A stretch of DNA of 64,000 nt from Leptobrachium leishanense (taxonomy: Eukaryota; Chordata; Amphibia; Anura; Megophryidae): contig CM019069.1 in assembly GCA_009667805.1 (NCBI GenBank), positions 50,178,153 through 50,242,152 of the forward strand, written 5' to 3'. Each line of letters begins with the position of its first letter. Positions within the stretch are counted from its first letter, which is position 1. A model generated the notes under the pieces. It was given only the letters and a program-made list of their open reading frames with translations. It was not told the DNA's origin and made no database searches. This document shows, in pieces, positions 23,956-34,133 of the stretch. A program made the translations under genes and the position numbers.

Positions 23956-24261
23956 TTAACCATTTCAAGCCCTGCAGTTTCAATCCGAAACCACATTTTC
24001 AGATTGAACACACTGTAACTGTCCAAATCACATTAGTGTTCCATGTTTTTAGATATAGATTTAAATAAAAATGTAATTTCTATTTTCCGTGTAATAGGTC
24101 TGAAAGGGTTAAGCACCTCTGAAACACTTCCAGTGTTTTCGGCTGATGCCCTGCACCGCTTATAGAATACGTTTTATTCTGTCTCTGGCACACGATGGCT
24201 TGCCAAGCAATACCACAAGGCTTTTTTTGTTTGTTGTGTTTTTTTGTTTGTTGATACTCAC

Positions 24262-24293
24262 TCTCTTCCATAGTACTTCGGTCGGTTTTCCAC
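24262..24293 (-). CDS. CHN1: CHN1 coding exon 4 (residues 39-49)
   Basis: A 32-nt microexon between TTTTTGTAG and AGA|GTGAGT. It reads VENRPKYYGR plus two bases of Glu49, and leads into the SH2 domain (the W/Y-hG start of the fold follows in the next exon). It is too short to be found as an open frame by itself. It was located from homology to the chimaerin sequence between exons 3 and 5, and the splice phases (0 in, 2 out) fit both neighbours. Confidence 0.93.
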
Positions 24294-25250
24294 CTACAAA
24301 AACAAAAATATTGATCAACATAAAAAATAAACACAAAAACAAAACAATATATGCAAATACTATGTAACAAATCAAATGTATGTAACTATATAAACAATAC
24401 AATTGAAATGCAAGAGGATAAAGGGTGGAGCTGTTTGGCTCCTAAAGCAGTGACTGACGAGATCCATGGATCGGTGGAAAAACCCATTCCCTCAACACAG
24501 AGACAGATAGGAGACAGAGGGTACATGGCCATGAGGAAACACCACTTGAGGGTACACAGAAAAAGCCCCTCTCACAATTTGGCGTGCAGACACAGCAGGC
24601 CTGAGCACAGATCACCTCTATATTCTTCTAGTGCAGGAGAATCCCATTTGTTGCTGCAGTCTGAATACGGAGACGGCTTCCCTTTGTGAATTTAGATACA
24701 ATCTATAGACATCAGCACCTGTTTATCAATTGACCAATGTGAACATGAAACTGGATAAATAATATTTTGCGGTTATAAAAGATCATTTGGCTTCTACGAA
24801 ACTATCCAAGGAAGTCACATATTAGATAAACACGGATCTTGTTCACTAACACAGCTGTTGCGCACATCGTGGTTGTTTACGTGACCATCGCTTTGTGGGC
24901 AGAAATGTTTATGTGGATTTGAGAGGAATGCCAAAGAGTACATTTATTAAAAGCATAAATGCACAGCTGTATTTAAGGTGAGGATGTGGGATGTTAATAT
25001 AGAGGGCATGATGCATATACAAGCAAAACGTTAATGCATGATTGAAACATGGTAACACTGATACGCTTTTGACTATGGAAATTAAAAAGGGAATCATTTA
25101 ACAGGGATTTTATAAACACGTTGCAATTTGTTTTGATTGTGATCTGGTCTGGGGTTAATAAGATAATTTCGTGATTGGCTGAGACACTTCTTGGTTTGGT
25201 GAGAATTGAAAACTCCTGGAATTTAAGAAAAAAATATATATATGGCGTCC
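24294..25250. other. CHN1 intron 3, left part, no feature
   Basis: Sequence upstream of exon 4 on the minus strand. Nothing recognised apart from the acceptor region. Confidence 0.4.
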
Positions 25251-25259
25251 ACTCAGTTA

Positions 25260-25523
25260 CAGTTACAAGTATTTATAAAGCGCTAACAAGTTCCGTAGTG
25301 CTGCACAATGGGCACTATGTGTATCTCCCAGAGCTCCACAGCAATAAAATTCACAGCAATGTATGGTGTGTATGAGCATATCACATAACTCCACAGCAAT
25401 AAAAACGTACAGTAATGTGCAGTATGTATCAGTGTAGATCACAGAGGTTTACAGCAACAAAACTCACAGTAATATGGGGTGTATGAGTGTATCACAGAGC
25501 GCCAAAGTAAAACTCACGATAAT
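25260..25523 (+). repeat. LINE/SINE scrap followed by a 53-58-bp minisatellite
   Basis: 25262-25315 resembles the TTTATAAAGCGCTAACA/GTGCTGCACAATGGG repeat. From about 25329, units of the form agagctccacagcaataaaa + ctcacagtaatgtatggtgt + gtatgagtgtatcac repeat about 3.5 times with spacing 55, 58 and 53 bp. An AT microsatellite follows at about 25525-25542. Confidence 0.7.
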
Positions 25524-25594
25524 AATATATATATATATATATAATTATTGCAGAAGCCACTTGCACATCACAGCAATTCGATGAATTGCATCCC

Positions 25595-25660
25595 AGAGCT
25601 CCTGTGCCACATTCCCCATATGCAGCAAGGAATTCTAGGTAGGATATGCAAATGACATCT
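25595..25660 (+). repeat. Short unclassified repeat (ATGCAGCAAGGAATTC type), copy 2
   Basis: CCCCATATGCAGCAAGGAAT followed by tctaggtaggatatgcaaat. See the copies at 21815, 56845 and 59130. Confidence 0.55.
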
Positions 25661-25664
25661 GTCT

Positions 25665-27045
25665 CACGGGCCCGGGTGCGGTGGCACCCTCTGCACTCCT
25701 GGTAGTTACACCCCTGAAATGGGTACTCTGCATCAAAACAACAGGCAATCCATTATACTGCGAGTGGTGGGGGGGGGGGGGGTGACAAAGCCTTTTTATT
25801 CTGACCTAGGTTTGTATACAGAGTGCTCTAGGGTCATGTATTTTGCACCGCGCACTTACGAATTGGTGGAGGCCCCTCAATAACCACAAGGTCACTGAGT
25901 AAGCTAACACTGGGCTTATGGCAAACGTAAATCCAGCACTTAAAGCAAAGACATGAAAATTATACTAAAGCATGAGAGGTCCAGGAGGAAGGGAAGAGAA
26001 AAGAAAAAATACCAACATGTACTTTAAAACGATGCTTTAATGTTATTGTGTCGGTATTGCGCAAACAACTTTTCAAAAGGAATTCAATGGTGAAGAAAGG
26101 AAACCAAGGTTAATTACCTCAAGCAGAATAAACTTGCAGCAAATTGGTCATAATGGTTTATGAATCATCAGGTCTTTGAAAAACCAAAAGGAATCGAGTC
26201 ACCATGACAACAGAAAAATGGCTACTGACACAATCATTTCTAGCCCACGTACTACAAGAGCGCCGATAGAAACGTATGCCAGCTCAGATTTCGCAAGAAG
26301 AAAATATTCTGTAGAATACAATTATTCCCAGTAATGATCATCAAACGTGTTCGAATGGAATCGTATCAGACAGCGGTGCACAAAATGTGCAAAAAGGGAA
26401 AGATATAACAGGGGTAAGAGCAACAAAAGTGAAAAATTGTACCGCTTATCATCTTACATCACACCTCATGTCTCCTGCGTTAGGAGTCAGACGTTATAAT
26501 TTTTTTGATGGGAGTCATGTCGAAATCTTAAAAGTGGTCCATGTTCCGGCTTGGCAATCAATGGTTCTACCTTCTCCTGGAGTCATGCAAATTCTGACAC
26601 AGGGCACTGTACTACACATGACCGCCACCAGAAATCTTGAGGCTTCTTACGGAAACACTGGTCAGACGCCCTCTCCCCTGCAGCCACCCATTTTATTAAA
26701 CATCTTACCCACTCTACTCCTGTTTACCGCCCCCCGGGAGGGGATTAATTCCCTACTGGTCCAGCAAATAGGATAATAACACTTCATCAAAATATAAATC
26801 AGGGATACCAAGTCTGCTCCTCCGACTGGTTCAGACCATAATATTTGCTCCTCAGTGTACCGGCACTCGGTGATGGATCAAAATACTCTGTTTGGGACCC
26901 AGATGGTGCAACCCACCAGGAAATTTCTTTGATTGGCCAGGACTGGGTAGCATTTAGTCAAGGTGCCACTGGATTCGGCAGGGGTACAGGCTCACAAGAT
27001 CATGGGCTATCACTGCCAATGGAGGCCCAAATACTGCATATTTAT
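25665..27045. other. Intronic sequence, no gene
   Basis: A G run at about 25769-25782. The open frame at 26387-26776 has no recognisable domain. Confidence 0.4.
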
Positions 27046-27050
27046 TTTAA

Positions 27051-27421
27051 AAAAGACACTCTAGGGCAGTAATGGTGGACCTTGGCACTTCAGATGTTTT
27101 GGAATTACATGTCCCATGATGCTTAGGTCACACTTAAGGCTAGCCAAGCATCATGGAACATGTAGTTTCAAAACACCTGGGTTTCCCGGTCCGCCATCAC
27201 TGCTCTGGGGTGAAATGGGAGAGGAGAGTGTAAGAGTTAAATATCAACACCTCCTGACAGCCTCTCCCATTTTGACCCTGACCTGTCTGTAACGTCATCT
27301 AAACCCTGGAATGCGCATTAGCAAAATCAGACTGAAACCCAACAGGCGTTGGAGGGAGGACACTCAGGTTAGCATGAATATTCAAATGTTATTGAATAGG
27401 CATGGTGCCTAGAGTGCCCAT
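27051..27421. mobile_element. TTAA-flanked MITE (AGGGACACTCTAGG family)
   Basis: TTAA at 27047-27050 and 27422-27425. The ends AAAAGACACTCTAGG and (reversed) ATGGGCACTCTAGGC are inverted and match the terminus of 38641-39226. A mini-hAT (27067-27202) is inserted just inside the left end. TTAA targets fit piggyBac or Kolobok; I cannot choose without a transposase. Confidence 0.75.
27067..27202. mobile_element. 136-bp mini-hAT nested in the TTAA MITE
   Basis: TIRs CAGTAATGGTGGACC and (reversed) CAGTGATGGCGGACC. The flanking 8-mers CTCTAGGG and CTCTGGGG differ at one base. The interior is palindromic around CATGATGCTTAG and AAGCATCATGG. Related copies: 28497-28622, 45305-45405, 50473-50617, and one embedded at 4805-4985. 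Confidence 0.85.
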
Positions 27422-27425
27422 TTAA

Positions 27426-28485
27426 TGCCATGAGCCGGCTGTGCCACATTAATGCTGAGTGAATGATCTAATGGCCAAGGAAACGCGATGTTCAAGTTCA
27501 GCTCTTCTGGCCTAAAAATCGCAGTATTTCAAATCTCCTTTTAGTGAATATCCCCTTGAATCCCAGTACTAGGCTTTGCTAATGATAAGCAAGGGAGATT
27601 AATTTGAAGGAAGGTATATACTTTCTATTGAAAGCCACCTTGCAGGGCTTAATATATAAACAAGCCTTCAGGTGATGTCAATATTAGACAATGCTTCCTT
27701 TCGTGCCAGGACCCTCAGCAATCTAAGGAGATGGACGATCATTCTGCTCACATACATAAGAATACCAGTCATTTCGGATGAACTAGACTCTCTGATCATG
27801 CTGACACGCGACATTGGTTTACCCGTTAAGAAAGCCTTCTCTTCCTTCACAAAAATCAATTCCTTTTTTATGTAGCCTTCGAGATTTCTGCTGGAATAAA
27901 ACAGATTTGTCATCCTCTGGAAAAGAGGGAAAAGGAATAGTGTTGAAGTGATTGAATGTTTATTTCCCCACTCGCAAACAGGACTATAAATACTCTGCTT
28001 ATGGTCTTCATTGCTTAAGTGAAATTCTTATTTCCGTCCTGTATTCCTGCTGCACCTTTCTCGCTCGATGGCTTTCTGCATCACTAAGCAACAAAAATGA
28101 CATATGTGTCAAGTAAAAGGATTGAGGAAAAAAATCATCTGCACGGGGTTTCATTTTTAAATTATTTTTTTATTCGCTAGAAGAGAAATTGTAACAGCTT
28201 TGTAGAAACAGAGAGAAATTTGCGAAGCAGAGTTATTTTTTTTACCCAATCAAGTGACTGCACAATCATTGGGAACAAGGATATACAACTAATGAATATC
28301 AGCTTTTTAACCATTGTAGCAACTGGCTTTGCAGAGAAAAGCCCATGGAAGTATTGCAGAAAAATTTTCAATGCAGAAAGTTATCAATGCCTAATCAAGC
28401 AAAAACACAGCTTATTTACGGGAAAGGTTTTATTTCGGGTGTGCCAAAGATAGTGGCTTTGAGAAATACAGCAATGAAACGGAGG
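27426..28485. other. Intronic sequence, no gene
   Basis: Nothing recognised. Confidence 0.4.
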
Positions 28486-28491
28486 AGCGGG

Positions 28492-28622
28492 GGGTCAGCA
28501 AGCTTGGCCCTCCAGAGGTTTAGGAACTACATCTCTCATGATGCTCAGCTAACCTAATGAGTAGATAAGCATCATGGAAGATGTAGTACAAAAACTGGGG
28601 TGCCAAGTTTGCTGAACCTTGC
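28492..28622. mobile_element. Mini-hAT (GGGGTCAGCAA family)
   Basis: Ends CGGGGGGTCAGCAAGCTTGG and (reversed) CAAGGTTCAGCAAACTTGG; the internal palindrome CTCATGATGCTCAG / AAGCATCATGGAAG. No matching 8-bp duplication remains. Confidence 0.7.
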
Positions 28623-28629
28623 TATAAAG

Positions 28630-29150
28630 TATTACTGTCCACTAAAAAGCCATCATTAGGTTAATTCTTACTGGGCAATGTCCTGGTCATTGACTAGATT
28701 TCCAGGTCTTGCTGTGTACAGATTGGATGAAAGGTAAAAGAAGCCAATCAGAAGACAGTTGTGACTTCCATTGGATCTGCTGGGCAAGTGTAATCTGGTC
28801 TCACTCTCTGCAGCTTATAATTATCTACTTTTTCTTGTGAGGAGAACTAACAAGAATGAATCATCGCGGAATGCAGCAAACATACAAACCAAAGACTACT
28901 ACAGTCCATCCTCTACATGTTTAAACATCTTCACTGACAAGGTATGTACCAGAAAACCACGGTCAGGAACCAGTCATGTTTTGGAAAATCATACAGCAAG
29001 AATTGGGAATTTTCCCAATGTACTTCTTACTGCAATAACCTATTTAGCAGGCAGAAGTCGCCATCTGCTGGCCAAAAGGAGTTGCTGCAGTTCTGGTTTC
29101 CATGCAGGATTACCTGGGAAGAGGTCAGTTCAGACACATTTCCGACTGGT
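28630..29150. other. Intronic sequence, no gene
   Basis: The overlapping open frames here show no domain. Confidence 0.4.
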
Positions 29151-29154
29151 TTTA

Positions 29155-29571
29155 GGCTAGGGTCAGACGAATGCATTTTTTGCGTTGTCCGTCAAAAAGT
29201 GCGTTCGAATGAATGGACGTATTTTTTCACGGAATACGCGATAGCGGTCATACGATAGACATTTTCATCCGTGATTTTGAACGGATCATCAATAAAACAC
29301 TTTTTGCGTCTGGACGTTATGTAGGCCGGACATTAGCAGCATCTGACGTCTCCTAATCACGCACACACGCCGCTAGCGGACGCAGAGCACGCTGTACGTC
29401 AGTACTAGCGGTTTCACGTTCTCGAAAAAATGCGTTTGTTTGCTGCTTGCGTTGCCTGGCCGAACTTTCGTGCGGCCGTACTTCATATATATTGCCCGTC
29501 ACTGGATGTCATTTGCTGCTACTGCGGCCGTGATAAAGTGCGGCTGCACACGCGTTCGTCTGACCCCAGCC
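29155..29571. mobile_element. PIF/Harbinger MITE, TTA target duplication
   Basis: TTA at 29152-29154 and 29572-29574. TIRs GGCTAGGGTCAGACGAATG and (reversed) GGCTGGGGTCAGACGAACG. A 3-bp TWA target and GG-starting TIRs are the PIF/Harbinger signature. 417 bp, non-coding. Confidence 0.88.
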
Positions 29572-30048
29572 TTAAAGTGTTAATACCCAAAGCAACATAT
29601 CCATGGTGCCAAAACTTTAAGGGCATGTTCTGGAGCCCAAATGCAAACAAAATATTTTTTTATGGCTCCCGTGGAAGACCATATCAACTATACATTGGAG
29701 CAACAGAAGGGGTCTTACAGATTGAGTATAGTCGACCTTGGTAGTGATGAGGTCAACTAGCAGAAGGATGGGTAGGGTGTCTTCACAAATATGATGACCA
29801 CACCCTGACTAAGAAATAATATTTTTCTGCTCCCTTTATCAGTGATATTGCGTGTCTCTTGCTAGACGTGTACAGGGGCACTGCCAACATGCCCAAACAG
29901 TGCCCCACATTGTTGCAGATAATTTCTACTTACAAATTTTTTGGACTTGTCAATAAGGAGATATTTCCATCATTAAAACTCCACCTTCCTGCTCATAAGA
30001 ACCAGTTCCACAAAAAAACAACCCCAAAAAACAACTTGGACCAACGAA

Positions 30049-30556
30049 GTGAACGGCTCAACAAGTGAATATGAGTCCTCTGAAACAGAAAATGATATCC
30101 CAGAGGAAACCCCCCTCTCCCCAGAAGTATCATCAAGAAGGGGGATTTCATTTGCATCCCATTTTTTAGAGGAGGAGGAGCCTCAAAGGAGACAGAGAGG
30201 CCGGGGGAGGGGAGGGAGACGAGGAAGGAGGAGCAATTATTGAAAATCAAGCTTACAAATAATAAAATTTGACCGAAGAACCCCTCACTAAAGATCAGGA
30301 AGGAATTCTGTTGAAGAGGCTCGCTTTTGTGCCTAGACCCAAATTTGACATCTTTAATTGGGTCAAAGATATCAATCTGTTTACTCGGAAATTAGCGCTA
30401 AAGAAATTTCATGCGATTAAGAGAGAAAAACAAGCAAAATCACAAGGCTTGGAAGTTAAGGAACTAGACTACCTGGAAACTCTGATACAACTTTTAAGTG
30501 AAAATGAGGGACAAAAGGAAGGGTCCTCCGCTTTCAACGTTAAAACTAAAAACTAG
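30049..30556 (+). pseudogene. PLE N-terminal region
   Basis: An acidic segment (SEYESSETENDIPEETPLSP) is followed by EEEEPQRRQRGRGRGGRRGR and a stop. Then, in another frame from 30269, comes LLKRLAFVPRPKFDIFNWVK with downstream basic residues. The KRLAFVP / NWVKDINLF pattern is typical of the region ahead of the RT in Neptune/Poseidon-type PLEs. It is broken between 30243 and 30269 and again after 30556. Confidence 0.65.
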
Positions 30557-30726
30557 TTTCACTCCGTCAAAGAATATGAAAATCTGGAAGAGTTTAGAAA
30601 ATTAGTTTGCCAGGATATAAAAAATTTGGAGTTTGATTCTGTAAGAGACCAGGGATAACCTTACAACTAGGGAGAGAAGAGCTCTGAGTTGATTGGAATG
30701 GAGAATCTGGTTATAAAACCCTCAAA

Positions 30727-31386
30727 GTGGGGAATGTGGTAATTATGACAAGGGATCAATATGAGAATATGATCCATGATCTATTGGGTGATAGTAACAT
30801 CTACACTAGGCTGCCACAAGATCCCACTAGTAGATTTATTGATCAGATGAATGAATATCCTCAATTCAGGATTACAGAGGGGGTTATTTCAGAAGAGGAA
30901 TATAAAATTCCTGAAAACCACCAAACCAATGATTTCGACCTTTTATACACTACCTAAAGTGCATAAGAATCTTGTATCGCCACCGGGTCGACCGATGGTC
31001 TCCGGCATCAGTAATTTAACACAGAATTGCAGGAAATACGTGGACCAAATTTTGCAGAGTCTTGTTAAAAAACAGCCTTCGTATCTTCGTGATACAAAAC
31101 AGTTATTGCAATTGATTAACAACTTTGCCTTCCCTGCACAAGCGTGGCTGTGCAGTTTTGATGTGGAGGCTTTGTACAGCTCTATCCCACATACACAAGG
31201 GCTAAAGCATATAGATCTGGCTCTAAGGGATTTTGGAGAACTAACAAGTGAAGCGGTGATCTTCATCTTGGATATACTAGCATTCATTCTAAAACACAAT
31301 TATTTTGTTTTTAACAAAAAAAATTATCACCAGATGCAGGGGATTGCGATGGGCACTACTTGTGCCCCAGCATATGCCAACATTTA
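30727..31386 (+). pseudogene. PLE reverse transcriptase, N-terminal half
   Basis: Two overlapping frames (a shift near 30940) give FYTLPKVHKN, PPGRPMVSGISNLTQN, SFDVEALYSSIP (motif A, catalytic Asp in FDV) and QGIAMGTTCAPAYANIY (motif B). These are the PLE-type RT motifs in the right order. The frame runs into inserted sequence after IYT at 31387. Confidence 0.85.
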
Positions 31387-32024
31387 TACAGAAAAAATGG
31401 CGTCGCGCCCATACTCACCGGAGCGGCTGCAACAACCAGGAGTAACAGCCCAGTTAATGTATAACATATAACAAGGGAAAAAAGTGTCATCTGCGCTCGT
31501 TTCTATGTATTCCATGTGCAACAAAACACTGAGGTTTTTGTTTGTTTCAATGGCCATTGCAACGTAAGCTCACTCGCCACTTCAATGCACCTCTTTGTAG
31601 AGGGAGTACCTAACCAATGTAACCAAAAAGGCGCTCTGAGCAGCTCCAAGCCCCTCCTGCTGCTTTTCAGCTAAGGAGAGGCAGAGAAATGGTGGGTTTT
31701 ATTTATACATGCTTGTAACTCCAGTTCGTCGTTTTGCTGCTGTTCCTCTTTCCATGTTTTTGTTTTTAATCCCAAATGGGAAGTGTTTGGTGCGTGTATA
31801 AATAAAACCCACCATTTCTCTGCCTCTCCTTAGCTGAAAAGCAGGAGGGGCTTGGAGCTGCTCAGTAGAGCGGCTTTTTGGTTACATTGGTTACGTACTC
31901 ACCTCTACAAAGTGGCGAGTGAGTTTACGTTGCAATGGCCATTGAAACAAACAAACAAACACCTCAGTGTTTTGTTGCACATGGAATACATAGAAACAAG
32001 CGCAGATGACACTTTTTTCCCTTG
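31387..32024. mobile_element. 638-bp insertion with long inverted repeat, 15-bp target duplication
   Basis: ATATGCCAACATTTA occurs at 31372-31386 and 32025-32039 and is one copy in the uninterrupted RT frame, so it is a target duplication. The insert begins with about 85 bp of unique sequence. It then holds two arms of about 235 bp (31472-31713 and 31792-32024) that are near-perfect reverse complements, starting CAAGGGAAAAAAGTGTCATC, separated by a loop of about 78 bp. The right arm abuts the right duplication exactly. A 15-bp duplication suggests LINE-type, target-primed insertion rather than a cut-and-paste transposase. Confidence 0.85.
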
Positions 32025-32039
32025 ATATGCCAACATTTA

Positions 32040-32805
32040 CCTGGGTATCTGGGAAAATCAAGTTGTACTCTCTGATTCAAATCCTTTTCGTTCTAAGATC
32101 TTACTTTGGAGGAGATTTATAGACGATGTCTCCCTAATATGGGGAGGAACGCAGGAAGAGTTTTTGGAATTGGCAAACTATCTAAACCAGAACGAGCCAA
32201 ATTTGAGGTTTACTCATGATATCCACAACAGCCAATTAAATTTCCTAGAGGTGACCATTACAAACAATCAAGGACAGGTGGATACCACTCTATATAGGAA
32301 GAAGACAGCGACAAATAATTTGTTGAATTGGGCAAGCTTTCATCCTACACCTCTCAAAATGGGCATACCGTATGGGCAATATCTTAGATTGAAGCGGATC
32401 TGCTCATCAGAGGAGGAATATGAAAGGAAAGCTAAGATTCTTAGAGCCATCTTCAAGGAGAAAGGCTATCCCAATAGGGTGGTTAAACATGCCTACCAAA
32501 AAGCAGCATTGAGTGCCAGGGAAACATTATTGCAAGATACACCAAGGATTAATCCACCTATGATACGGTGTATTGGTAATTTTGATGCTGGTAATCAAAT
32601 GGTTAAAAAGTATTATGGAGACCCACACCTCAAGAAGTCAGTGGGTACTCATGCAGCGATCACCAATAGACGCTGTAAAAACCTAAAAGACGTTCTGGTT
32701 TCAATCCACTATAAACCTATCCAGAGAACGGTTGGATGGCTAGGTAAGTACTTAAAAAAGGTACATATGCTTGTGGAAGATGTAAGAGCTGTATGCATGT
32801 TCTGA
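32040..32805 (+). pseudogene. PLE reverse transcriptase, C-terminal half
   Basis: Continues the RT after the insertion: LGIWE, then LLWRRFIDDVSLIWGGTQEE, which carries the catalytic FIDD (YVDD-equivalent, motif C). FLEVTITNNQGQVDTTLYRK follows, then the thumb/connector region with NRVVKHAYQKA. It ends in a frame change before the endonuclease. A key residue check: both Asp of FIDD are present. Confidence 0.85.
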
Positions 32806-32835
32806 GGGAGTCTAAAATCAGTCAAGACGCGAGAA

Positions 32836-33099
32836 ATGACAAAGTATACTATTCGTTCTTTTTTCAACTGCAATACAGCCGGCCTAGTATATATGCTTAT
32901 TTGTGGCTGTGGAAAAAAGTATATTGGAAAAACTTTTCGCCCCTTCAAATTAAGCATTAGGGAGCATATTAGATCAGTAAATGGCCTTCTAGATACGCCG
33001 ATAGCCAGACATGTGAGCCAATGTCAGAAAGGTGATACCAGTCGTACGAAGTTCTGCGGCGTCGAACTGGTCAAACATCACCAGAGAAAGGGCGATTAG
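32836..33099 (+). pseudogene. PLE GIY-YIG endonuclease
   Basis: Reads GLVYMLICGCGKKYIGKTFR, then IREHIRSVN and ARHVSQCQ. These are the GIY (here LVY) and YIG motifs with the CxC upstream pair, the Arg and the H/C motif of the Penelope endonuclease domain, which nicks target DNA for primed reverse transcription. Out of frame with the RT at the 5' side; the stop at 33100 follows shortly after the domain. Confidence 0.85.
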
Positions 33100-33730
33100 G
33101 ATCTGATGTTGAGACGCAGGGAATGCTTCTGGATCTACACCTTACACACAATGACTCCTGAGGGTCTTAATGAGGGCTTTACTTTTACCCCTTTCATTTG
33201 ATTATTACCCTGTCTCAGTGGATAGCTTAACCCTTAGACATACAATAATTAATTTCAGAATCCATATTCATAACTATGCATTTTTTCATTTATTTGGTTT
33301 GCTTTTTCACCTCCTTTTAAGCACTCATTATAACACTCCTATGTGCATATGTACACATGGCCAAAACCCTACCTAATAACCTATTATAGTGTGAGTCACT
33401 GTTGCTTCCTATATAAAAGGGCAGTACAAATTCATACGGGGACGGAATTTTGTTATAGTTCAAGTTATCTAGTGATCTTAGCAGTTTAGAGATCGCTCGG
33501 CTACGTACGGAAATACTGCCGGCTATTCAGCTAAGAATTGGCAACACTGTATTGAATGTCTATCCGTCACTTAAAGACCCTACCCGATTGGCCTAGTAGG
33601 GCCACATGGGTTTACCGGCTTCTAGATGCGGAAGTAATTGCATGCCGCGGGATAGGAAGGCGGTACCAATACAGATTGAAGTTATCTGTTGGGGGTATAA
33701 ATAGGGGTATGAGGGGAGTGTCCCAATCAC

Positions 33731-33776
33731 GCTCTGGACGAAGCCACTCTTTTGATAGCGGCGAAACGCACGTCAG
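33731..33776 (+). ncRNA. Degraded hammerhead ribozyme motif in the PLE terminal region
   Basis: CTGGACGA (first box with one extra G), a stem II GCCACT...AGCGGC with one mismatch, GAAA, a very short stem III ACG-CA-CGT and a GTC|AG cleavage context are in the correct order. The match to the PLE-type hammerhead is clear, but stem I is only about 3 bp and the first box is altered. Probably inactive. Confidence 0.6.
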
Positions 33777-34133
33777 CTTTTTTTGGTGATCGAACATTGC
33801 CAAGTGACGCTGTTAAAAACAATCAGACAATGCTGGTTGGCAATTTAATATGACTGTTCATAATTCTTTAGCCATTGGGGCTATGCATTAGTAATGTTTG
33901 CTCTATGAGTGGGCGCAAGTTGGGCTTGATTTAAGGGGTAGTGCAGAAATCAGACTTAGGGACAGATTGTTGGCACAATCCATGGTGTATTCATGAGCTG
34001 TTATTGATACTCTCCGTGGTTCAGAATTGCATTATCCAGGTGTATCCAACTGTGAGCTCAAGACCTTTGAATCCTCGGCTTATATATAATTTCTTGATTT
34101 TGTGTTTTCTACCTTTTTTTACAATCAGCTTAA

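Larger units (their letters stand above)
29860..33790 (+). mobile_element. Decayed Penelope-like retroelement (PLE)
   Basis: In order: an N-terminal acidic/Arg-rich segment (30049-30243), a charged NWVKDINLFTRKLALKKFH block (30269-30556), a reverse transcriptase in pieces (30727-31386 and 32040-32600), a GIY-YIG endonuclease (32836-33099), and a non-coding terminal region with a hammerhead-like motif (33731-33776). This RT plus GIY-YIG order is specific to PLEs (Penelope/Poseidon/Neptune group). Several frameshifts and stops make it inactive. A 638-bp insertion splits the RT at 31387-32024. Exact element ends were not found. Confidence 0.85.

Noticed and set aside
26387..26776. 129-codon open frame
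   Set aside because: No recognisable domain or neighbour evidence; intronic.
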